DNA from: Pelecanus crispus
Taxonomy: Eukaryota > Chordata > Aves > Pelecaniformes > Pelecanidae
Assembly: GCF_030463565.1 (NCBI RefSeq)
Contig: NC_134648.1
Span: 48,298,346-48,362,345 of the forward strand
Direction: 5' to 3'
DNA: 64,000 nucleotides
The notes below the pieces were generated by a model. The model made no database searches. It was not told where the DNA came from and saw only the letters and a program-made list of their open reading frames with translations. The position numbers were made by a program, and so were the translations under genes. Shown here one piece after another: positions 1 through 8,849 of the stretch; within the stretch, counting starts at the first letter, position 1, and every line of letters begins with the position of its first letter.

Positions 1-1949
1 CAGCATGACATGCACTGTCCTGGAGGGTACATGAAAGAACGGGGTGCAGACGTATGGACTTTGGGTTCAGCGTGTGCCCAAAAATATTCTGCTATGGATA
101 TGGGTTGCACAGAAAAAGATCGTTGAAGCAATATGAAGTTTGCAGCATTAAAATCAAATAAGGAAATAATATCAACATTTCCCTCTTGAGCATTTGCTGT
201 TTTTCAGCATACATGCTTTGTATCAAAATGCACAGTATATTTAACTACCTGTTAAATCAGATCTAAGAATCATACTATGTGTGCCAAGCATCCAGAAGAG
301 CATTGCTACTCAAACTTTTCCTTTTGTTTATCTTTTATTCCTTATCTTGTTACTTTCACAGTCTCAGAAGATGTTTTTTTTGACATCCATTTCCCTTATG
401 TGAAAAGAGTTATCATTTATAGTATCTTTTTGGTGTTTAAGTCGTCCCTGTTTGAAATCTGTGCAATTCACATCTCACTAAATCCAGCAGGGCACTAACG
501 CAACTGTCCTGGAATTTTGGGTTTGTGAGACTCTTTCAAAGGAGCATGACTCTGCCGAAGAAACTTTTTGTTGTGTGTTACAATTATTCTTCTTAGTTTG
601 TGGCTAGCCTTGGAAACTGCAGAGCTGACTTTCAGTTCATCTTTTAAAACTTATGTTCATACCTGCATTTCCTGATATAAAAGCAGCAGTGGTTCCGAGC
701 TCTAAACTTATGGCACATTAAATCAGATGTACACAGAAGTGTTTTGAGGCTCATGGGAGAAGGGATGAAGATTATCTGTGTGGTTTAATGTGCAGAGGGG
801 CGGGAATTGGAAGATTCCATTGATTGGACCAGTGTTTTCAAGCTTCAACTAGTTTTTCTGTGTGCCTATCTAAAAAGGATGTCTGTGAATTATTGTTTGT
901 TTTTGTCATTAGAAGCAAAGTATATTTTGCATTCTTCTATAATAGCTTGTATGCAGCTGAAGAAATTCTGCCCAGATTTGTATGTGCAAAGCTCAAATTC
1001 TTAGTGTTTGTAGAAAATTAAACACTGATATTTTACCTCCACCATAGACTTGAGAATCTGAGACTGAAATACAGGCTTATGATGAAAGTGTCCCTAGCAA
1101 GAAGCATTTTAAAAAAATACCTTCCCAAACAACAACTGGAAAAGACTGTAGAGCTGCACTTGCACTTTACAATGTCTTCTACTTGGGTGCCTCAAGGAAA
1201 GAGTTGAGCCTTTATACAGTCTACAAGTCACTGATGTTGATCTTTTTTGTTTGGTTTTTTTAAATGTATCTGAGGGTGCTTTTGAAATATCCTGGCTTTC
1301 TTTTTGCAGTGTTTTGAAGTGGGCATTCAGTCTCATGGCCTCTGCTGTTGGTTTCTTTCCCTGCCTCACCCTGAGTCCAGAGGCTGGAATTAAGAGGTGT
1401 TTGTGCACAAGGGTGCTGCCAGTGGGGGCAGGGGACTTGTGTTTGAAGTTTTACCTAAAGCAGATCTTCTCTGGATTGCTGGGTACCCCAGTGGGGAGCA
1501 ACAAAGGTTATGCTGTCTAAAGGCAGAGAGGAAGGATGGAGGAATGCTGACTCCACTCAAGGTTCATCCATACTAGCTAACTGTGGCATGCTGGCAAGTC
1601 CTCATCCCTTCATCCTCCAGGCAGATAGTGGAAGTATGGGGGACTAAGACCTGGGGGTCTCGCTCTGTTGTGGAGATAGGATGCTGCTGATAAGCACTGG
1701 ACCTGGACCTGAGAACTGAATAGAGCTTCCCATCTACCTGATTGAGGTGTGCCCAAAGTGTCCTCGTGATTTAGACTACATCGTGGCATTTCCCTGGGCT
1801 TCAGTCTGGCCCATAGCAATGTAATGGGGCAGGGATAATGCTGTTCTGTACAACACAAGGCTTGATGGAGTAGTATTTGAAGAACTTTAGATGTCAGCAA
1901 TATAGAACAGCAAAGAACAGTCTGACAGTGGTAACATGTTCAGGATCTA
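1..1949. other. Intergenic sequence, nothing recognised
   Basis: AT-leaning non-coding DNA. Open frames of 60-99 codons on both strands have no domain, biased composition or splice context. Confidence 0.5.
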
Positions 1950-2135
1950 TGTGTCTATGCCTTTGTTAAAGCTGAATTTTTCAAAAGTGACTGTTGGATT
2001 TAGGTGCCCCTGTTTTGGGACCTTGATCTGCTGTGCCTCAGCCTGATTATTCTGTGTACTAAGCTTCTAAAATTCCTTCCAATGGCAATGGGAAGTGTAA
2101 AATGTTTTACAGCTCTCAATATTAAAGCCCAAAAC
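1950..2135. repeat. Ancient CR1 3'-region fossil
   Basis: AATTTTTCAAAAGTGACTG, followed by a TTAGGTGCCCCTGTTTTGGG-like segment and a CCTTCCAATGGCAATGGGA segment, resembles the heavily diverged amniote CR1 palindromic 3' region. Assignment is from memory of the consensus. Confidence 0.55.
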
Positions 2136-2334
2136 ATCTTGTACTAGCCAGCCCAAATGAGAGGGCAGAAATTCTAAATTTTCCTTGTTTGGTCAGGTAA
2201 TTTTTTATTTGAGATCTGATTCAACTAGGTGAAGGTGAAGGACCAGAATCTGGCAGGGAATTGAGCATGTATTTCCACACTGGAGCTCAGCCTGTCAGAT
2301 ACTTTTCTTCTTGCCCCTCTTCATTTGTAGGTCT

Positions 2335-2470
2335 TCATCTGTAGATATCAAAGTGCTTTAAAGTGCAGTGTTAAGTATTATTATCTCTGTTTTTTTAAAG
2401 CTGGGGGATATGCAGCAGTGGTAAAGTGGCAAGCCAGACTTCACACAGGGCAGTAGCTCAACTGAGGAAA
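2335..2470 (-). repeat. MIR/CR1-like SINE or LINE 3' fossil
   Basis: AAAGTGCTTTAAAGTG, AGTATTATTATCTCTG and GTAAAGTGGCAAGCCAGACTT follow in the order expected for the reverse complement of the MIR/L3-type core (small-cell-count region, ATTATCCCC, then the conserved core with ACTTGCC). Strongly diverged. Confidence 0.5.
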
Positions 2471-2499
2471 ATATCTAAATGTCATTAAGTCTTTGTCTA

Positions 2500-2635
2500 G
2501 TGCTTCATCAGGCCCCTGTCCTGCAAGAAGGGTGTTTTTTTGAAAAACTCATTGACTAAATCCTACCAGCATAGACACAAAGCATATTGACAAGAGGTGA
2601 ATTATGCATGCAGCAGGATTTGGCCCAAAAAGAGG
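2500..2635. repeat. CR1 palindromic fossil with inverted arms
   Basis: The left arm CAGGCCCCTGTCCTGCAAG and right arm GCAGGATTTGGCC are near reverse complements separated by about 100 bp. This arrangement is well known in amniote CR1 remnants (both arms read 'cctgcaa...gcaggat'). Confidence 0.6.
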
Positions 2636-2774
2636 AAATTACTTTATCTTCCACATAATCAATAGCTGCAATTGAACTGAGACGTTGGCTATGATGTGGT
2701 GGGTCCTTGCCTTGCTTTAGGAGACCTGCTGCTGTTGAACTAACTTTCTTTACTCCAGCAAGAGCAGCAGCTGC

Positions 2775-3065
2775 AGTGCAGTGTAGACATGCCTAAACTA
2801 GCTTAAATAGTTCAGGTACTGTTAGCCACTGAGCCAAAGAACTATGGAGTTCAGCATGGGCTTGGTGCCTGAGGATTTTATCCTGCTCTTTATGAGTTCA
2901 GCATTTCTTTACTATCTCAGCTCAAGCAAGCCTAGCAGTATGTTGAAAAGAAGGCTGGTGAATCTGGTACTCCGTCTGCACTAGTACTTTTGCCTGCAGA
3001 GCTGAGCATGGTGCTAGGGATGATTGTAGGAGATACTGTCAAAGGTAGCAGTGTAGCAAAAGCTG
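2775..3065. repeat. Possible ancient transposon remnant
   Basis: GTGTAGACATGCCTAAACTAG and, further right, GTCTGCACTAGTACTTTTGCC resemble edges of old amniote transposon fossils seen in reptiles and birds. Orientation and family are unclear; this is a weak call. Confidence 0.25.
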
Positions 3066-4014
3066 TTTTGCCTCTCTCTGCCTACTGTTCTCCCTCTTCT
3101 TCCCCACCCTTCCCCTGGTATTCATCAGAGGCTGTCTTGCCTTTCAGTCCATTTGATATGAAACTGCATAGACATTAAGGTTCTACTAGAGGTCATGAAT
3201 ATCTAGGAGTTGGCGAAGGCAGGGAGAACCAGCTTCCTCCTGGAAAAGCTTTTCACCTTGCCTGACTGTGGCTCTAACAGGAGAACCTGTAGAGGTTAGG
3301 TATGGAAAAATCCAGGACCATTACCCCTGTGGCTATTAATGGGGACTAGAGCAGAAGCATTCCTGATGCATTCTCTCAAGTCATTGCCCAGATGGTGGAC
3401 TCCCAGCTCAGCCTCTGCAAAAGAGCTGTGCTGATATCTGTAACTCATCAGTTTTCTCCTGGCAGTCCAGGACATGAGCAGGAATGATGGTTCAGGTCTT
3501 TGAGAGCTACGTAACTTCTCCTGAGTCAGTAGGGGAGGTACCATCACTGCCCTCAGTTTTGTTTTCAGGAACAGCCTCATCAAATAGTGTTTGTGGGCAG
3601 AGACCCTAAGTAGACTGCTGGGCTGTTAAATTGCTAATCTACCCGCTAGCCCTAGTTTATTCTGCAGCAGAAATACAAGCATGCCTGGACCAACCCCCAG
3701 AACTCAACTCTGAACTCCTCTCTGATTCTGCCAGAATCCCCAACTTGTTTTTAAACTTTGTTTTTAAAATGGCTTTTATTTTTCTTAAATTGCAAAAGAT
3801 TTGGATGCAGTCTGTCAGTTGTGCTTTCCCTCTCCTTTCTGCATTGAATTTTGTTCACTAGCTTTACATGCCTCAAGTTGCTGTAATGCTGCTGGGAAAG
3901 TAATTGCCTTGCACTTTCTCTTTCTGATGCCCACGGGTGACTGTGGGGGACTCCTCCCTGGGCACAGTACAGAGGTAAAAGCCCAGCTTTTGCTGCTTTG
4001 CTTAAGACCTGGTT
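3066..4014. other. Intergenic sequence, nothing recognised
   Basis: No repeat, CpG island or coding signal. Frames at 3,296-3,583 (-) and 3,631-3,861 (+) look like chance ORFs. Confidence 0.45.
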
Positions 4015-4050
4015 ATTTCTTTTCTTTTTTTTTTTCTTCTTCTTTCTTTC

Positions 4051-4093
<43 letters not shown>
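4015..4093 (+). repeat. Long poly-T/C tract
   Basis: About 79 bases of almost pure T with a few C, ending in a T-run of roughly 30 and then GTCAG. It doubles as an unusually long pyrimidine tract for the 3' splice site at 4096-4097. Confidence 0.85.
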
Positions 4094-4097
4094 TCAG

Positions 4098-4306
4098 CTG
4101 CCTGTTATATCAATCACAGAGCTGGGATCTATTTATAGGTTGGGACTCAGAGTACTGTGTCCTAGTCACAAAGAGAGGCAGAGACGCAGAGGGGACTGTC
4201 GGCTGGTGCAGGCGGAACCAAAAGATATTTAATCAGCAATTAGAAACACCTGAGGGCAAGGGAAATTCTACTCCAGCCTCAAGCTTCATCTCTCAGCCTG
4301 CAGCAT
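4098..4306 (+). other. Candidate non-coding (5' UTR) exon upstream of ESRRB-like gene
   Basis: The 209 bp are bracketed by a very strong acceptor (long T tract then GTCAG) and a perfect donor GTAAGTAG at 4307. All frames on the + strand meet stops, so it would be untranslated. It contains a CTATTTATAG motif at 4129-4138, which is both an ideal MEF2 site and a TATA-like box, with an E-box CAGCTG at 4095-4100. The region could therefore instead be a TATA promoter with a first exon starting near 4,165. Mammalian ESRRB has upstream non-coding exons, so it may be a distal 5' exon about 46 kb from the coding start. It could also belong to an unknown non-coding RNA. Confidence 0.35.
4129..4138 (+). 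promoter_or_regulatory. MEF2 site / TATA-like box
   Basis: CTATTTATAG matches the MEF2 consensus (YTAWWWWTAR) exactly and also resembles a TATA box. About 30 bp upstream is an E-box CAGCTG, the classical partner in muscle-type promoters. Function is inferred from motif grammar only. Confidence 0.35.
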
Positions 4307-4481
4307 GTAAGTAGCAAACTTCTACCTTTTATTGCATTTATGGGGTTGGTTTTTGTTTTGGGTTTTTTTGATCCAAATGTTGCTCTGCACCAATCCTTTT
4401 ATCTGGGCTAAAAATTATGGCAGCATCTCAATATGGTTAAAGGTGGTAATTTTTTTTTTCTATTTTCACACTGTCAAAGGA

Positions 4482-4496
4482 AGGTCAGCGTGACCC
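4482..4496. promoter_or_regulatory. Near-palindromic estrogen response element
   Basis: AGGTCA GCG TGACCC is the estrogen-receptor inverted repeat with a 3-bp spacer; only the last base of the right arm departs from TGACCT. ERR proteins bind the AGGTCA half-site when preceded by TNA, and here the bases before it are GGA, so the left half-site is not a perfect ERR site. It lies 176 bp downstream of the candidate donor at 4307. Confidence 0.45.
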
Positions 4497-4499
4497 ACA

Positions 4500-5095
4500 A
4501 GGAGAGGAGTTGGTTCAGAACTTTGTAGAAATCAGGCGGTTTCACTATTTGAGAGTGGCTTTCTCCTCTGGAAATAAGCAAATGAAAGTTTGAGTGGAAC
4601 AGTTTTGTTTTGGGAATAGAAACAGTCAGGTTTGCTGGCATTCCAAAAAGGTCAATGTATAATGTAACTCTGCTTAAGGGCTTACCAAGGACAGGTGCTA
4701 TTTATCCCATGCTGGTAAAGGCAAACCTGGAAACTTCAGCAGTCCTGTCTTAAAAGAACCAAGTGACACCCTTTTCTCTATTAAAAAAACCAACACCCTC
4801 TCTCCCAGCTTCATATTAAACCTCTTAGCATGGAGATGAAATGAAATTTTGCTTTTACTGAATGCATTTATCATTGAGCAGTTGATGTTTCTTTAATTTT
4901 AAAAGTCCCAAAGCAACTGAAGTCTCTTCAATGACAAAAGAGGGGTGCAAGTCTTTGCAAAGTCGGCGCAGTGGCAATCAAAGAAGGAACTTATTCTCTC
5001 ATTGCCAATGAGCTGTTTGCTTTAAAGCAGCCAAAATGCAAAATGTTTGAACAATGACATATTTTTGGAGTATTTTGTTAGCAGGAATATGAAGA
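4500..5095. other. Non-coding sequence, nothing recognised
   Basis: Ordinary AT-leaning sequence between the candidate exon region and the AT-rich block. Confidence 0.4.
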
Positions 5096-6420
5096 GAGGG
5101 AAGACAATAATTAGTCAGAAATTGTTTTTTATTAATAGCTTTTAGCATAACATTTTTGTCAAAACAGAAAGAGGTTTTTCTTGTTTCATATTTTTGCCTC
5201 AGAGGTTTGGGTTATAGCTTTTACAAACTTCGGTTTTTATATTTATTTTTAAGTATAGAAAAATTTCCTTAATTTAATGTATTTATAATGTCTACCCCCC
5301 AAAGTGCCAATATTACAATTTTTAATTTTGGTATGTTAAGTTTTTTAGTATAAATTTCTCATGAAATATCTGTTCTAAAAACTTTTTTCCCCCACAAGTT
5401 ACCATTTTTGAAAGTAACACCAAATAAATTTAAGCTAAACTTAATATAATTTGGAGGAAAAAGTGTCTAATAAAAATAGAATAATAAAACTAGAGCTGTC
5501 TCACAGTTAAAGTATGAAGTCCTAAGAAATACATGATAGCTGAATTGCTTGGACTGACTGTACAAAGGTGACAAATAGGCTTGTTCTTTATTTTGTATTT
5601 CTTTGATGTACATTTTATAATACTTGAAGTTTTTAACTTAAGTTCTAGGAACAAAAAATACTGACTACAAATTAATTGTTTTAAGTGTTTAACCATTGAT
5701 ATAAATACTCCATCTGTCAGCTAGAATTCTAGATATAAGGAAGGCTTTTAGGACAATATGGATAAACATGGTGAATTTACATACACAAATAATGCCCAAA
5801 ATGATCATTACAATACACTGCTTGCTATGAAGTTCCCCTCCCCCCAAATAAAACAAAACTGTCAGCCTGACTATTCTCATCATAGGAAGCTTCATTTTGA
5901 TTATTAAGGCTTTTTGCTTTATTTAAAAATGGATGTATTTAAATTATTTAAGTCTCTTTTCTGTTTGTTTTGGCATGATATTACATTTATTGCCTCCCTG
6001 TGACAATGCAATGTTATTGTGTAATAAAGGGAGAGCAGGTTTTTCTGAAAGGCATTAAAGAAATAAAATTGCTGACTCTGTAACTAACAAAGAATCTATC
6101 ATATAGCTGGTCTGAGGTCCCCCTAAAAATTGAAAACCAAGAGACATCTTATCGCTTGAAAAATAAAAATTGAATCTTTTTCTTCCCTACACAAACAGAA
6201 ATATCAGCATGACTACACTTGGGAATTACTGAAAAAACTCATTTACTGTACATTTTTGCCGAAGTCCAAGCATTCCCAAAGAAGTCCTCCAAGTATAAAG
6301 CTAGAAAAGATTTAGTCTTAAGAATTTGTTTGGACTATTCAATAGTTGCGTTCACATAATTGCTTGACTTTATCCTTCTCTTTCAACCGCATGTGGGTCT
6401 TTTCCCCTGTTAAACCTGCC
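5096..6420. other. AT-rich block with possible conserved non-coding core
   Basis: AT content is visibly higher than in the surroundings, with many ATTA/TTAA homeodomain-like words. The part around 5,985-6,130 (ATGCAATGTTATTGTG and following) has the even, non-repetitive texture of a conserved enhancer. No repeat family is recognised and coding is unlikely. Confidence 0.35.
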
Positions 6421-7255
6421 ATATCTTTTTATTACTGCATTTGGAAAAAATAACCAAGCATCTACTGTCCTGTAGCATACCAATCAATGGTTTATGGGAC
6501 CACTTTTATTTGGAGAGAGGGAGGGAGGGAGTTATCTGTGGTTAGAGGGAAGACTTTGATGCATTATGTGGAAAGAAGCCTTTGTTATTTAGTTTCTGCT
6601 TCACTAATGTTTCATGTTTTGTGGACTAAGCACCTATCAACCGCCAAACTGACTTATTCTACACAGTGTAGTTTGTCACTGGGCTCTTGCATGATTTTTT
6701 TTTTTTTTTTCATTCATTAAAAAAAATATAAACAACAAACATCTTTTGTTTCGTCCTAGTTTATTTGTTTCTTTGACTGCAAAGTAGTGATTGACATGCA
6801 GATTCTCTTCTTCACACCCCTCCTTTCATTGCTGAGTATGACATCTCTTGGGAATTATAAATAAAACCCGTGCCAAATCTGCTGCACAGGTGTCTGGAGT
6901 ACAGCATGCTCAGGTGTCTCGCTGTAAATCCCTGAGAATATGGAGTAAACGCCAGCAGGTAAAAAATACTCTTCTTGAAACAATTTTGTGTTTTTAGGGG
7001 CCTTCTGAATAAAACCCTCAAAGCCAGCAGCCAGTTATTAAAGATTGTGTAGCTATCTCTTTCTGTTGCTCTCTCTTACCTCTTTTATCACTTCACCTGT
7101 ACATCTGTCCATCTATTTCTCATCTCTCCATTTTTACATTTCATTATGCTATGCTTGCCTTCCCGCTCTCTTCTTTTCCTTTCCTGAAGACACATTTCTA
7201 TCTGGCACAGAAAATAAACTCAGATTGCGGGTAGTTATGTTAATCTAATTCAATC
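6421..7255. other. Non-coding sequence, nothing recognised
   Basis: Contains a GA-rich patch (6,514-6,530), a T-run (6,694-6,709) and chance ORFs of up to 77 codons. Confidence 0.4.
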
Positions 7256-7480
7256 CTCTGTGGGTTAGGAGTGAAATTCTAATAGTGGAGCTGTTGAGGG
7301 CTTTTTTGTTAATGGCTTGGGGATTACATTGAGTTAAAGGCTCATTTCCTAATCAAACAGAGAGGGAGAGAGTGACTCCGAATATTTATGAGTCTCCCAG
7401 CGCGAGTTAAACATTGAACTCCAAAAGCAGGATTTCAGTGCTGCAGAAACAGTTAAAACCCCTCAGGGCTGCTGTGGAGA
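7256..7480. promoter_or_regulatory. Candidate conserved non-coding element
   Basis: Non-repetitive sequence with dense transcription-factor-like words, including GTTAATGGC, ATTACATTGAG, CCTAATCAAACAG, GAATATTTATGAG and a CpG-retaining CCAGCGCGAG (about 7,398-7,407). It is bounded on the right by a poly-A run (about 7,483-7,498). This texture is typical of developmental-gene enhancers; conservation cannot be tested here. Confidence 0.3.
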
Positions 7481-7499
7481 GGGAAAAAAAAAAAAAAAG

Positions 7500-8284
7500 G
7501 AAACCAGTTAAGCCATCAGCATTTTCAACTGCTGTATAACTTCAGTTTGGTGAGAGAAAATAATCATCTCACAGAGCTAAAATGGAAACTGTAGCAAGAT
7601 ATTTAAAACAAAGTCAAGTGATGCTTCAAAAAGGCTCTTCTTTAGTAAAGCAGGATACACGCAGTGCATGCAGCAGCCTAATAGAAACTCCAAATAAATA
7701 CTCTTCTAAATGAGAAAGATTGGAGGGTGGGCTGCCTTTTTATTATTAGTGCCTGGAAGACCCAATTTAATTTTTTAATGCATTTTATTTTTGGTTCTAC
7801 TTAACTCTTGGGTAACCATTTCTTAAAAAAGAAAAAAAAAAAAGAGAAAGAAGCATGGATGGGTCAATATCTAAATTGTTCTACTTCTGTAGACTGGCAT
7901 CTTTTGAGGCATTTTTTCTGTCGTTCAGTTTAGCTGGAGTCTTGTGTCAAATAGTCTAGTTGGAGAACTGGATTCGCTGTCACAAGAATGATTGTCCAAA
8001 TTAATGCCTGATTGCTTTTGTGATGAGTTCATCATACATGCTCGGGTAGACCCTGCTGTTGCTGAAAAAGAGCAGGCCTGCCTGCAGCAAGCACAGGACC
8101 TCTGTTGCTAAGGCCTGGTGTGTTGTGAACTAGCCAGCAGTAGGCTTTTTTGCCCCGAGCTTGGGCTTAGAAAAATCTGTCTGCAGCAGGTGAACTGCGC
8201 AAAATCAAGACTGTGCCATGATCCTGGCTCTCTTCTGTAAAGAGGTCCTGAAAAGGAATGGGGATAGAAACCTGCTGTCTTCTG
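7500..8284. other. Non-coding sequence, nothing recognised
   Basis: A-rich interruption at about 7,827-7,852; otherwise unremarkable. Confidence 0.4.
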
Positions 8285-8375
8285 ACACATGGCCAAGTCA
8301 TATCTCTGTGTTCCTCAGTTTCCCTGCCTGTAAAATGATACATCACTGCCATCAAAAGTACTCCAAGATCTACAG
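8285..8375 (+). repeat. MIR/L3-like fossil
   Basis: TCCTCAGTTTCCCTGCCTGT followed by AAAATGATACATCACTG and ACTCCAAGATCTACA follows the conserved MIR/L3 3' order (CTCAGTTTCC..., GTAAAATG, then a GAGATCTAC end). Confidence 0.65.
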
Positions 8376-8503
8376 AGAACAATCTTATATAAGTCCCAAA
8401 TGGCTGGTTTGCCCTATGGCAAAACCTGCAAATCAGTGACACAGGTGCATTACTTGAAAACAAGAGGGTTTTGTGCTGGCAACAAGAGTTACCCCACTTT
8501 GCC

Positions 8504-8526
8504 TTTTTTTTTTTTTTTCTTTTTTT
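8504..8526 (+). repeat. Poly-T tract
   Basis: T-run with one C interruption; simple repeat. Confidence 0.8.
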
Positions 8527-8639
8527 AAAAGGCATTTGGTACAAGCCACCAAAAAGGTTTTCTGATTTTGGTAAAACAAGCAGATAGAAGGATAACTTAC
8601 TCCTAATATAACATTCAATGGCATTGTCCTCACACTAGG

Positions 8640-8824
8640 TCTGAATTTGGTCTTGTTGGGACTCTGGTTGAGATGAAGCTCGAGGTTTATTACTCAAAAG
8701 TGGTAAACTTCGGCAAAAAAAGTAAGTTACTGTTTGGTTCTGGAGCCATGTGTATCGGTGGTCATCCTGTATACACTGAACTTGGTGGTTTTGCTGACAT
8801 GTCTATCTGGGTGCAGCACCTTGA
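8640..8824 (+). other. Candidate exon with open frame (unrecognised)
   Basis: ACACTAG at 8633-8639 resembles a 3' splice site and GAGGTAAGAA puts a canonical donor at 8825. The frame (SEFGLVGTLVEMKLEVYYSK... to ...DMSIWVQHLE) is open across the whole interval and has an ATG at 8673. I know no matching family. The pyrimidine tract before the acceptor is weak, so this may be chance; an internal GTAAGT at 8722 is a competing donor. Confidence 0.18.
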
Positions 8825-8849
8825 GGTAAGAATTGGCACCTTGCCCTAG

